Shown piece by piece: positions 1 through 7,637 of a stretch of DNA of 15,929 nucleotides. The DNA lies in contig DHLY01000028.1 in assembly GCA_002405525.1 (NCBI GenBank), positions 3,148 to 19,076 on the forward strand. Reading direction: 5' to 3'. Positions within the stretch are counted from its first letter, which is position 1; each line of letters starts with the position of its first letter. Under the pieces are notes generated by a model. The model did no database searches, had not been told where the DNA came from, and saw nothing but the letters and a program-made list of their open reading frames with translations. The stretch is from Proteobacteria bacterium UBA4656. Lineage in GTDB: Bacteria > Pseudomonadota > Gammaproteobacteria > Xanthomonadales > Ahniellaceae. The position numbers and the translations under genes were made by a program.

Positions 1-2094
1 CGGCTGCGGCAACGCCGCCGGATCATCGCCCGGGTCGAATCCCTGCGCGATGCCGGTGGGCGTGGAGAAGTCCCACGCCTGCAGGCGCGCGATCGCGGCG
101 GTCACCGTCGGATCGGTCGCCAGCGTACGCAGCTCCGGCCACGCGCCGGCCGCCGCGCCGTTGCTGGCCGCGGTGAGCAGGAACGGCAGCAGGATTTCCG
201 CGTCGCGCGGCGAGTTGTTGGCCTGCCAGGCGCGCATGTCGGCCAGGCTGACCTGGCCGCCGCCGGCCAGCCGGGCTTGGATCAGGCGGTCGATGCGGCC
301 CTGCCGCAGCGATGAATAGCCCGGGTTCAGATAGTAAAGACCACCACGCGGGCGTACCTGGTTCAGCGGGTTGTTGTCCAGCGTGGTCCCGATCGGGTCG
401 TTGTTGGAGTTGGCGATGTAGCCGCTGGCCGGGTTGATCACGAACGGCATCTCGTTGGCGCCGAGGATCTCGAAGGGCACCGCCTGGTTGGGCTGGCGAT
501 TGACCACCGGCAGCCACTCGTTGCGCCGCGCGCCGGAGCCGTCGCGAACCAGGAACGGCGGGCTGCCGTCGACGTTGTTGAGGTTCTGCAGGTCGTCGCG
601 AATGGGCATCTCGGCCGAAGTGAAGTAGGCGATGTTGCCGTCGACGTCGGCATACCCGAAGTTCTGCGAGCCGAAATCGAACTGCGTCAGCGCGGCCCGG
701 AACTGTTCGAGATTCTGCGCGCGCACGATGGCTCGGAACGATTCCAGTTCGAAGGTCGGGCCCCAGCCCGTGTACTGCACCGACAGCCCGGTGTTGCCGG
801 TGATCGAGACCACCGGGCCGTTGTTGCGCCGGGGGACGATGACGGTGATGGCGCCGTTGAGGTAGCCGATCGAGTTGTCGCGCGCGGGGTTGTCGGCCAC
901 GCCGTCGAGCCGGTTGACGAGGAACGACTGGAACACCGTGGCGACCGGTTCGATGCGTCCCTGGTAGACCGTGTGCGTCGGCAAGCCGAAGGTGTTGACC
1001 ACGAAGGTTTCGGCGAAGGTGTCGGTCACGTCCATCGGGTTGACCGTCGAGCCCCAGCAGAAGCGCGGCGTGCAGCCCTGGGCGACGGCCGGCGTGCCCG
1101 GCAGCGATGCGCCGCGGATGTTGACGGTGGTGCCGGCGATGATGTGCGCTTCCTGGAAGATCGACGGCGTGCCGAGCCCGAGGTGCGGGTCGTTGGCGAT
1201 CAACGGCCGCCCGGACGCGGTGCGCGAACCCGACACCAGCCACCAGTTGCTGCCGACCGTGCCCTCGTTGCGCTGCAGGACCTTCTCGATCAGCGGATTG
1301 CCCTGCAGTCTGTCGTGCCAGCGCTGCGCGAGCGCCACGACTCCGGGATCGATCGGCGGCAGTGATTCGGCCATCGAGGCCTTCGCGCCGTCGTCCAGGA
1401 TCGCGCCGGCCGCGGGCCGGAAGTCGGGGATCGACACGCGGTCGTCCGCGCCCTGCGAGCGATGGGTGTCCTCGAAGAACAGCGCGCCGCCGTTGAATCC
1501 ACCAGCTGTGCCGGCCTGCTGGTAGGCGGCCACGCGAAGGGTGAAATCGGTATCGAGGTCGAACGACAGCTGGAACGCCAGCGCCTTGCCGATCACCAGC
1601 GAATCGACCGGCGACCAGGCCGGCACGCGGGTCAGCTCCAGCGCCCCGTACTCGGGCGGCAGCGGATTGTTCGCCAGCCAGAAGTTCACGCCGTCGGCGT
1701 AGGCTTTGAGCCAGCCGCGGGTCGAGTCCGACAGCGCGCCCCACGTCGCCTCGGCGGCGCGGCGCAGGCCGAGGGTGCGGGTCTGAATGTCGTTGGCGAG
1801 CGCCGGCGCGCCGACCAGTTCGGCCGCCGCGCCGCTGGCGCCGCGACGGTTGAAATCCATCTGCCAGAAACGGTCTCGCGCGTGCGCGAAGCCGGTGAGG
1901 AATGCGGCGTCGTTCTCGTTCGCGGCCTGGATCACCGGCACGCCCTCGCGGTCGTAGGTGATCGAGCCGGGCGCCGTGAGGCCGGGGGCGACGATGGCCG
2001 ACTGGGCCTGTGCCAGCGAACTGCCGGCGAGCAGCGCGGTGGACAGGGCCAGCAGGGGCAGGCGACGCGTGCGTTGAACAGGATGGTTGCGCAT
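1..2094 (-). CDS. Penicillin acylase family (S45) secreted hydrolase, 3' end outside window
   Basis: This is an N-terminal-nucleophile amidase of the penicillin/acyl-homoserine-lactone acylase family, which cleaves amide-linked acyl groups in the periplasm. The frame is open from ATG 2094 to the window edge (698 codons), so roughly the last hundred residues are missing. Residues 1-30 look like a signal peptide (Arg-rich start, hydrophobic LPLLALSTALLAG core, AQA before Gln31). The alpha-chain region follows. Then comes the autoprocessing site Gly281-Ser282-Asn-Trp-Trp, with Ser282 the expected nucleophile and first residue of the beta chain, followed by SGRPL and ANDPHLGLG. Other family signatures are LPGTP (about 333), FGYADVDGNIAY (about 480) and NPASGYIANSNND (about 555). 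A strong GGAGGAG lies just before the ATG. The usual GHN..AWG site reads GCTPRFCWGS, with two cysteines. The substrate cannot be told from the sequence; quorum-signal acylase is one possibility. Confidence 0.93.
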   Translation of the reverse strand, partial: MRNHPVQRTRRLPLLALSTALLAGSSLAQAQSAIVAPGLTAPGSITYDREGVPVIQAANENDAAFLTGFAHARDRFWQMDFNRRGASGAAAELVGAPALANDIQTRTLGLRRAAEATWGALSDSTRGWLKAYADGVNFWLANNPLPPEYGALELTRVPAWSPVDSLVIGKALAFQLSFDLDTDFTLRVAAYQQAGTAGGFNGGALFFEDTHRSQGADDRVSIPDFRPAAGAILDDGAKASMAESLPPIDPGVVALAQRWHDRLQGNPLIEKVLQRNEGTVGSNWWLVSGSRTASGRPLIANDPHLGLGTPSIFQEAHIIAGTTVNIRGASLPGTPAVAQGCTPRFCWGSTVNPMDVTDTFAETFVVNTFGLPTHTVYQGRIEPVATVFQSFLVNRLDGVADNPARDNSIGYLNGAITVIVPRRNNGPVVSITGNTGLSVQYTGWGPTFELESFRAIVRAQNLEQFRAALTQFDFGSQNFGYADVDGNIAYFTSAEMPIRDDLQNLNNVDGSPPFLVRDGSGARRNEWLPVVNRQPNQAVPFEILGANEMPFVINPASGYIANSNNDPIGTTLDNNPLNQVRPRGGLYYLNPGYSSLRQGRIDRLIQARLAGGGQVSLADMRAWQANNSPRDAEILLPFLLTAASNGAAAGAWPELRTLATDPTVTAAIARLQAWDFSTPTGIAQGFDPGDDPAALPQP

Positions 2095-2097
2095 GGA

Positions 2098-2104
2098 CTC
2101 CTCC
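2098..2104 (-). promoter_or_regulatory. Strong Shine-Dalgarno of the acylase gene
   Basis: On the minus strand GGAGGAG precedes the ATG at 2094, with TCC between them. It is the best ribosome binding site on the left side of the window and fixes the acylase start. The signal peptide that follows agrees with this start. Confidence 0.75.
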
Positions 2105-2129
2105 GTCCGTGCCGATCGAGGACACGGTC

Positions 2130-2144
2130 GGCGCAGTATGCGCC
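2130..2144. other. Small perfect hairpin between DUF423 and acylase
   Basis: GGCGCA-GTA-TGCGCC forms a perfect 6-bp stem with a 3-base loop. It lies in the 93-base gap between the stop of the DUF423 gene and the start of the acylase gene, both on the minus strand. It could be a weak transcription stop for the upstream gene or an operator for the acylase gene. No T-tract follows it, and short palindromes are common in DNA this GC-rich. Confidence 0.3.
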
Positions 2145-2187
2145 ACCGCACATCGGCGCGTTGCTGCGGCGCGCCATCGCGCGCGGC

Positions 2188-2586
2188 TTAGGCGCGCCGC
2201 GCGAATCCGAACCAGATCGCCAGCACCAGCCAGCCGGCCAGCAGCGCGCCTCCCCCGACCGGCGCGAGGGCCGTCGACCAACCGAACAGCACGCGCCCCA
2301 GCAGACTGCCGCTGAACAGCAGCGTGCCTGTCGCCACCAGCAGCGCCGCGACCGCCAGCGCCAAGCCATGCCCTCCCCGTCGCGCGATACAGCCGATCGC
2401 CACCAGCAGCACCGCATGCACGAACAGGAGGGCGATGCCGAGCACCAGCCGCCGCAGGTCCTCAGTCCCGATCGCCGGCGCCAGCGCGTGGCTGCCGATG
2501 GCGGCGAGCGCGGTGGCGGCCAGTCCGAACAATGCACCGACCGCTCCGGCGAGCCGCCCGGTGGCCGCGGGTCGCTGGCCGTCCAT
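2188..2586 (-). CDS. DUF423 family small membrane protein
   Basis: The protein is 132 residues, the usual size for DUF423 (YgdD-like) inner-membrane proteins of unknown function. The family pattern is clear: an N-terminal GALFGLAATALAAIGSHAL (about 17-35, the GA(F/I)GSHAL element), a central hydrophobic stretch with His57 (about 47-66), LLFSGSLL (about 89-96), and a final APVGGGALLAGWLVLAIW (about 108-125). Four hydrophobic segments are visible. The start is ATG 2586, and no convincing Shine-Dalgarno is seen upstream. The gene lies 76 bases downstream of DUF4340 and 93 bases upstream of the acylase start, so it may be read through from the ABC operon or have its own promoter. The family assignment is firm; no molecular function is known to me. 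Confidence 0.88.
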   Translation of the reverse strand: MDGQRPAATGRLAGAVGALFGLAATALAAIGSHALAPAIGTEDLRRLVLGIALLFVHAVLLVAIGCIARRGGHGLALAVAALLVATGTLLFSGSLLGRVLFGWSTALAPVGGGALLAGWLVLAIWFGFARRA

Positions 2587-2662
2587 TGTCAGGGCCGGAT
2601 CGTGACTGCAGCGCGTGGCACGGCAGCGATGCCGGCAGCCGGTGTGGCCGGCGAGGCGCCGG

Positions 2663-3862
2663 TCAGCGGCCGGCCGGCGGCTTGAGCATGTCGTCCAGCG
2701 TCTTGTTCATGTTGGCGAACTTGAACGCCGGGATGACGTAGGTCCAGTTGCCGGTTCGCGCGTTGAAGTCGTCCGCCTCCTTGCGCAGCGCCGCAAGGCG
2801 CTGCTCGCGATCCGAGGCCGGGTCGGACAGCGCCAGCGGCGGCTCCGGCAGCGCGACCTGCTCGGCCTTCGGATCATTCTCGAGCGCCGCCTTGTTGGCA
2901 GCCTCGACCTCGGCCTTCGCGCTTTCATGGCGCGCAACCTCGGCAGCCTGGGCCGCGTCGATGGCGGCCGTGGCGGCCGCTTCGTCGACGCGAGCGGAGA
3001 AGTGCGCGTGATCCTTGCCGTCCACCTCCCACGCCGTGGCCTCGACGACCAGGCCGTCGGACATGCGGTAGGTCGAATTCCAGGTGCGCGCGGCGCCCGG
3101 CTCGGCGGCGGCCCGCGGCAGCACGTCGTCGAAGCGCAGGCCCGAGAGCACCGAGCCGAGGCCGTTGGCCACGAACTCCGAGGCGACCTCGCGGCCCCGC
3201 GGAACGTCGAGCACGGCGTAGTTGCTGTCCTCCGGCCCACCCTTCGCCACGCGCAGGGTCTTGCCCTGGCTTTCGATCGTCACTTCGCGCACGCGCGTCG
3301 ACGCGATGTCGGCGATGTCGCGCACCAACCAGTTGGCGGCGACCTTGTCGACCGCGAACGAACCCTTGGCGAGCAGCGACTGCGCCTCGTCGGCGCGCCG
3401 CACGTAGGTGCCCTCCGCCCCGCGCGCATTGGCGTTGCCGACGATCAGGCGCACCGGCGCCTTCAGTCCGTCGATCTCCACCAGGGCGCCCTTGGCCTCG
3501 ACGGCAGAAACCTCCTCCACGCCGAGCTTCGCGTAATTGTTCGGATCGGCGGTCTTGGCCTCGATCACCGTGGCCTCCGACAGCTTGAGCAGGAATTCGC
3601 GGATCTTCGCCACATCGGCGGGATGGCCGCTCTTCTCGACCACCGTCCATCCCGACTCGCCGCGGTTGAGGGTTGCGATCGGCAGATTGCCGGGACCGGT
3701 GATCTTCAGCGAGCGCACGTCGTTGAGGCCGTCGGCGAGCCCGGGGACCAGCGGTTCGTCGCTGCCGAGGGTCTCGGCCGGTTCACGCGCCGTGCCGGCC
3801 CAGACCGCGAGCAGCAGCGCGACCACCGCCGCGATGGCGATGCGGATGAACTTGTTGTGCAT
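2663..3862 (-). CDS. DUF4340 domain protein, last gene of Gld-like ABC operon
   Basis: The protein is 399 residues with an N-terminal membrane anchor (about 7-23, IRIAIAAVVALLLAVWAG) and then a long extracytoplasmic part. Family features are the GWTVVEKSGHPAD segment (about 71-83), repeated beta-rich DUF4340 units with NWLVRDIADI (about 177-186), and a C-terminal WTYVIPAFKFANMNKTLDDML (373-393). DUF4340 proteins commonly sit beside GldG-type ABC auxiliary proteins, as here, and probably act on the periplasmic side of that transporter. Residues about 291-345 form an Ala/Glu/Lys-rich helical stretch that looks like an insertion or extension of the basic fold. ATG 3862 follows GGGAG by about 9 bases and lies 16 bases after the preceding stop. 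Its biochemical role is unknown. Confidence 0.88.
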   Translation of the reverse strand: MHNKFIRIAIAAVVALLLAVWAGTAREPAETLGSDEPLVPGLADGLNDVRSLKITGPGNLPIATLNRGESGWTVVEKSGHPADVAKIREFLLKLSEATVIEAKTADPNNYAKLGVEEVSAVEAKGALVEIDGLKAPVRLIVGNANARGAEGTYVRRADEAQSLLAKGSFAVDKVAANWLVRDIADIASTRVREVTIESQGKTLRVAKGGPEDSNYAVLDVPRGREVASEFVANGLGSVLSGLRFDDVLPRAAAEPGAARTWNSTYRMSDGLVVEATAWEVDGKDHAHFSARVDEAAATAAIDAAQAAEVARHESAKAEVEAANKAALENDPKAEQVALPEPPLALSDPASDREQRLAALRKEADDFNARTGNWTYVIPAFKFANMNKTLDDMLKPPAGR

Positions 3863-3878
3863 CTTCGCGATCTCCCGG

Positions 3879-5741
3879 TCAGGCGGCCGCCGGCCGACGC
3901 CGGCGCCACCACGCGAACCCCAGGGCGCCGACCGTCAGCAGCAGCGGCACCAGGGCGATGTTGATGACCTTGAGCTTCCAGCCCAGCGCCTCGATGTCGG
4001 CATCGAGCCGGCGGCGCACCTCGCGCAGTTCCTTGCGGATCTCCAGCTTGCGCTTCTGGAAGCGGTCGAGCTCGGCACGCTGCTCCGGAGTGAGCAGCAT
4101 CGACGCGTCGTCGGCGCGCGCGCGCTGCAGTTCGTTGAGCTTGCGCTCGGTCTCCTGCAGCTCCTCGTTGAGCTTGCGCTCGGTCGCGCGGAAGCGGTCG
4201 TCGGCGCCGCGGCGCAGCGCCTCCACAGTCGTGAAGGGCCGCGCCGACGTCGCGCGGCCGCGGATGCTGATCAGCGCCGAGGAACCGGTCAGATTGTCGA
4301 CCGCATTGGCCACGAAGTCGCCGTTGTTGGCGAAGGCGTTCATGATCTGCTGGCCGAAGAAGTTCTGCACCTGCACCCACAGTCGATCGCTGAGCAGGTC
4401 GGTATCGGCCACCAGCAGGATGTTCACCGGCTGCTTCGACTCGGCGAGGTGGCTGGATCCGGAACGCTCGCCGAAGGCGGTCTTCGCGGTACCGGTCAGG
4501 CGGCCGGCGAGCACGTAGTTCTCGCCGCTGGCGACGAAGTCGGCGAACAGCGCCGACGGATCGGGCAGGAACCTGACCCGCTCGGCGTCGACGGAAGACG
4601 CCTGGGCGCTGGACTGCAGCAGCGGTTCGAGGGCGAGCGAAGCGTCGTCGGCCATCCGGAACGAGCCTGCGGTCGAGAGGTTCAGGGTGCCGAGCTGGGC
4701 CGTTACCACGTCCTGCTGGTTCATCGCCTGCGCGCGCAGGCCGAGAATCGCCATGTGTCGCACCGGTGCGCCGGTCTGCGTCTGCACCTGCAGCGCGTTC
4801 TCGGCGTCGAGCACCACCTTCGACGGGTCGTAGGCCACGCCCCAGGCCTTGAACAGGCGCTCGAGATTGGACGAGCGGTTGGCGAACATCGCGGCCGACG
4901 GATTGTTCGGGTCCTCGGCGGCGGCGTCGAGTTCGGCGTTGGGGTCGACGAACACCAGCAGGTTGCCGCCGCGCAGCACAAACTGGTCCAGCGCGTACTG
5001 CGCGTCTTCGCTCAGCGCCTTCGGATGCACGACGACCACCGTCTTGATCGCCTCGTCGATCGACGAGGTCGCCGTCGGATCGAGCGAACGCAGCTCGAAC
5101 AGCTCGGCCAGCGACTGATGCACGGCCCACCCCTGGCGCATCTGGCGGGTCCGCGGGTCGAAGCCCGGCGCGATGTCGAGTTCCGCCATCAGCCCCACCA
5201 CCGGCTTGGTGGAGGTCACGAGCCCGTGGATCATCTTCGCGACGTCGTACTCGAGAAAGGCTTCCTTGTCGGGCTGAAAGAACGGTATCACCATCTGGCC
5301 GTCGGTCGCGTTGGTTCCGGCCAGACCGAAAAAGATGGTCTCACCCGTCGGACCGGTCGGCACCGCCTGCAGACCGAAGCCTGCCGCACGATCCTCCTCC
5401 TCGGAAAACGGCAGCGGGTCGATGACGCTGAGACGGATCTTGCCGCCGCTGCGCCGCGCGATCGACTCCAGCAGTTCACGCACGCGAGTCGCGTAGGTGC
5501 GGATCTGCGGTAGTTCGGCAGTGCCCCGGTCGGAGAAGAAGTAGTAGAGATTGATCGGCTCGTCGATCGCGCCGATGACCTCCACCGTACCCTCACTCAG
5601 GGTGTAGAGCCGGTTCTCGGTGAGGTCGAGTTGCGCGCCGCGCAGCAGGCTGTTGGTGAGCGCGATGACCGCCACGAACAGCACAGCGAGCACCGCGAGG
5701 GTACCGCCGGTGAGCGCGCGCCGGGTGTTCTGCGTGGTCAT
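3879..5741 (-). CDS. GldG-like ABC transporter auxiliary protein
   Basis: The 620-residue protein is an ABC-type auxiliary (GldG family, ABC_transp_aux domain) component. It has an N-terminal membrane segment (about 13-30), then the hallmark LDLTENRLYTLSEGT (38-52), a periplasmic domain with PINLYYFFSDRG (62-73), a DUF4350/ThuA-like portion with LRGGNLLVFVDPNAE (256-270), a charged coiled coil (about 517-580, with TERKLNE occurring twice) and a second membrane helix (about 592-612) ending in WWRRRRP. This is the usual topology: two helices flanking a large outer domain. The start lies 3 bases after the permease stop, so the two are probably translationally coupled. In Flavobacterium the relatives GldA/F/G support gliding. 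Outside Bacteroidetes the cargo is unknown, and I do not infer gliding here. Confidence 0.9.
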   Translation of the reverse strand: MTTQNTRRALTGGTLAVLAVLFVAVIALTNSLLRGAQLDLTENRLYTLSEGTVEVIGAIDEPINLYYFFSDRGTAELPQIRTYATRVRELLESIARRSGGKIRLSVIDPLPFSEEEDRAAGFGLQAVPTGPTGETIFFGLAGTNATDGQMVIPFFQPDKEAFLEYDVAKMIHGLVTSTKPVVGLMAELDIAPGFDPRTRQMRQGWAVHQSLAELFELRSLDPTATSSIDEAIKTVVVVHPKALSEDAQYALDQFVLRGGNLLVFVDPNAELDAAAEDPNNPSAAMFANRSSNLERLFKAWGVAYDPSKVVLDAENALQVQTQTGAPVRHMAILGLRAQAMNQQDVVTAQLGTLNLSTAGSFRMADDASLALEPLLQSSAQASSVDAERVRFLPDPSALFADFVASGENYVLAGRLTGTAKTAFGERSGSSHLAESKQPVNILLVADTDLLSDRLWVQVQNFFGQQIMNAFANNGDFVANAVDNLTGSSALISIRGRATSARPFTTVEALRRGADDRFRATERKLNEELQETERKLNELQRARADDASMLLTPEQRAELDRFQKRKLEIRKELREVRRRLDADIEALGWKLKVINIALVPLLLTVGALGFAWWRRRRPAAA

Positions 5742-5744
5742 GGG

Positions 5745-6479
5745 TCAGTCCGCCTTCTTCAAGTCGATCACCACGGCATTGGCGTACAGCCAGAAGCCGA
5801 TCATCAGGCCGAAGTACAGCAGGTCGCGCAGGTCGATCACGCCCTTGCCGATGGCCTGGAAGTGGGTCAGGAACGACAGGCTGGCGACCGCGTCGACCAG
5901 GAACTGCGGCAGCACCACCCCAAGCACGTTCAGCACCATCGGCAGACCGGCCAGCAGCAGCACCAAGCAAACAACCACGGTGAGGATGAAGGCCACCACC
6001 TGGTTGCGGGTCGATGCCGAAATGCAGGAACCGATGGCCAGGAACGCGCCGGCCATCAGCAGCGACCCGAGATAGCCGGCGAGAATTGCGCCGTTGTCGG
6101 GGTCGCCGAGGTAGTTGACCGTGATCCACAGCGGGAAGGTCAGCGCCAGCGCGATCCCGACGAAGGCCCAGGCGGCCAGGAACTTGCCGAGCACCGCCTG
6201 CAGCATGGTGATCGGCAGGGTCAGCAGCAGTTCGATGCTGCCGCTCTTGCGCTCCTCGGCCCACAGGCGCATCGCCACCGCCGGGATCAGGAACAGGTAC
6301 AACCAGGGGTGGAACGAGAAGAACGGCACCAGGTCGGCCTGGCCGCGCTCGAAGAAGCCGCCGAGGTAGAAGGTGAACCAGCCTGCGAGCAGCAGGAAAA
6401 TCACGATGAAGACGTAGGCCACGGGGGTGGCGAAGTAGCTCGCCAGCTCGCGGCGGAAGACGATGCCGATCGGGTTCAT
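5745..6479 (-). CDS. ABC-2 type permease, GldF-like
   Basis: The protein is 244 residues and forms the membrane channel of the ABC transporter. N-terminal FRRELASYFATPVAYVFIVIF (8-28) and WAEERKSGSIELLLTLPI (73-90) are the signature of GldF/NosY-type permeases. The latter is the cytoplasmic coupling segment, followed by VLGKFLA. Six hydrophobic segments are visible (about 18-38, 55-70, 100-122, 134-152, 161-185, 219-238). I chose ATG 6479 because it overlaps the ATPase stop in an ATGA junction, has a G-rich GAGGGGG just upstream and gives the family's N-terminus. An upstream in-frame extension would run into the ATPase gene and has no family resemblance. It pairs with the ATPase encoded just before it and the GldG-like protein just after. 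Confidence 0.92.
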   Translation of the reverse strand: MNPIGIVFRRELASYFATPVAYVFIVIFLLLAGWFTFYLGGFFERGQADLVPFFSFHPWLYLFLIPAVAMRLWAEERKSGSIELLLTLPITMLQAVLGKFLAAWAFVGIALALTFPLWITVNYLGDPDNGAILAGYLGSLLMAGAFLAIGSCISASTRNQVVAFILTVVVCLVLLLAGLPMVLNVLGVVLPQFLVDAVASLSFLTHFQAIGKGVIDLRDLLYFGLMIGFWLYANAVVIDLKKAD

Positions 6480-7417
6480 GCGCGCGCCCCCTCGTTCGCC
6501 GCACCCTGGGTCACGCTGCGGAACACCTCGTCGAGGCGGCCGCGCTCGAGCTGCAGCTCGCTGACCGCGATGCCCTGCGCCTTGAGCAAGTCGCCGACCG
6601 CGCCGAAGATCGCCCGGCCCTTGCGCGGGAACGCCGTGATGCGCTGGTCCTGCGGGTCGACCTCCACGCTCTCGACGTCCGGCAGTCGCGCGAGCGCCTC
6701 GCACGCGGCGGCCGCGTTGGCCACCGTCATCGACACCGCCTGGTGGTAGCGCGAGCGCGCTTCCAGCTTGTCCGGCGTGTCATCGGCCAGCACCTTGCCG
6801 CGGGCGATGATGATCGCGCGGTTGCAGACCGCGTGGACCTCCTCGAGGATGTGGGTCGAGACCACGATCGTCTTGTCCTTTGCCATCGCGTTGATCAGGC
6901 CGCGCACCTCGTGCTTCTGGTTCGGGTCCAGGCCGTCGGTGGGCTCGTCGAGGATCAGCACCTTCGGATCGTGCAGGATCGCCTGCGCCAGCCCGACGCG
7001 TCGGCGGAATCCCTTGGAAAGGGTCTCGATGCTCTGGCCCATGACACCACCGAGGTTCAGCCGCCCCACCGTGTCGTCGATGCGCTGGCGGCGCCGTTCG
7101 CCGACCAGCCCGCGCACGTCGGCGATGAAGCCGAGGAAGGCGGCGACGGTCATCTCTCCGTAGGAAGGCGCCCCCTCCGGCAGGTAGCCGATCTCGCGTT
7201 TGGCCTGGAGCGGCTGCGACTCGACGTCGTAGCCGCACACTGTCGCCCCGCCCGAGGTGGGTGCGACGAAGCCGGCGATCATCTTCATGGTGGTGGACTT
7301 GCCGGCCCCGTTGGGGCCGAGGAAACCGAGCACCTGGCCCGGTTCGACCCGGAAGCCGATGCGGTCGACGGCCAGGATGTGGCCGTAGCGTTTGCTCAAT
7401 TCGCGTGTCTCGATCAT
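6476..7417 (-). CDS. ABC transporter ATP-binding protein, GldA-like
   Basis: This 313-residue protein is the cytoplasmic ATPase of the four-gene ABC system. It shows Walker A GPNGAGKST (34-42), YLPEGAPSY at the Q-loop position (Glu replaces Gln, as is usual in the GldA group), signature LSKGFRRRVGLAQA (133-146, the Gld/NatA variant of LSGGQ), Walker B VLILDEP (153-159), a D-loop GLDP, and the H-loop STH (His189). The C-terminal part (about 215-305) looks like the DUF4162 tail and ends RGRLDEVFRSVTQG. ATG 7417 is preceded by GGAAGG and begins the family's usual IETRELSKRYG. The frame stays open upstream to about 7600, but that stretch is low-complexity Arg/Gly/Pro with no family match, so I treat it as leader. 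The gene overlaps the permease by 4 bases. Confidence 0.95.
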   Translation of the reverse strand: MIETRELSKRYGHILAVDRIGFRVEPGQVLGFLGPNGAGKSTTMKMIAGFVAPTSGGATVCGYDVESQPLQAKREIGYLPEGAPSYGEMTVAAFLGFIADVRGLVGERRRQRIDDTVGRLNLGGVMGQSIETLSKGFRRRVGLAQAILHDPKVLILDEPTDGLDPNQKHEVRGLINAMAKDKTIVVSTHILEEVHAVCNRAIIIARGKVLADDTPDKLEARSRYHQAVSMTVANAAAACEALARLPDVESVEVDPQDQRITAFPRKGRAIFGAVGDLLKAQGIAVSELQLERGRLDEVFRSVTQGAANEGARA

Positions 7418-7432
7418 TCGATTGGCCTTCCC

Positions 7433-7478
7433 GAAATTCCCCGGGATGGCGCCGGCGGGTCGGCCGCGCGGTGCATCC
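7433..7478. repeat. Imperfect direct repeat, copy A, in ABC operon leader
   Basis: This copy holds, in order, GAAA, TTCCCCGG, GGCGCCGGCG and CGCGGTGC. The same four blocks occur in the same order at 7582-7626, with different spacing between them. It lies directly before the ATPase start, so on the minus strand it would be in the 5' leader of the ABC operon. It may be an old tandem duplication or a pair of regulatory sites. Confidence 0.4.
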
Positions 7479-7581
7479 CCCGAATCGGCCCGGCGGCGCG
7501 ATGCCGCGCGGTCCGTCGTCCACTGGTTCCGTCTGGCGCCCCAGGCAGGGCGTCCGGGCCGCTTAGTCAGCGGCAGTCGCG

Positions 7582-7626
7582 GAAAGTTCCCCGGTACCAA
7601 GGCGCCGGCGCGCGGTGCCGGCGTCC
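7582..7626. repeat. Imperfect direct repeat, copy B
   Basis: This is the second copy of the block series seen at 7433-7478 (GAAA, TTCCCCGG, GGCGCCGGCG, CGCGGTGC). It sits just after the stop of the SRPBCC gene. The two copies bracket about 100 bases in which I see no gene. The 7603-7623 hairpin lies inside this copy. Confidence 0.4.
7603..7623 (-). terminator. Possible weak terminator after the SRPBCC gene
   Basis: Two GCCGGC hexamers (7604-7609 and 7617-7622), extended by one C:G pair, form a 7-bp GC stem with a 7-base loop, starting 14 bases past the SRPBCC stop at 7638. No clear T-run follows on the minus strand (only CCTTGG), so intrinsic termination would be weak. The 220-base gap from 7418 to 7637 is the longest non-coding stretch in the left part and probably separates two transcription units. 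Confidence 0.28.
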
Positions 7627-7637
7627 GGCCGCCGCCC

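Noticed and set aside
23..2281. Long minus-strand open frame (752 codons) in another frame across the acylase
   Set aside because: The frame with the signal peptide, strong Shine-Dalgarno and the S45 Ser-Asn-Trp motif is the real one. The 752-codon frame is Arg/Gly/Pro noise.
2638..2652. GCCGG/CCGGC hairpin after the DUF4340 gene as a terminator
   Set aside because: It has only a 5-bp stem and no T-run, and similar matches are expected by chance in this composition.
3537..5513. Long plus-strand open frame (658 codons) opposite the GldG-like gene
   Set aside because: It is antisense to a gene with clear family motifs. The composition is low-complexity His/Arg/Gln with no recognisable fold.
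7418..7600. N-terminal extension of the ABC ATPase to about 7600
   Set aside because: The extra 61 residues are Arg/Pro/Gly-rich with no family match and would use a TTG start. ATG 7417 has a GGAAGG site and the canonical N-terminus.
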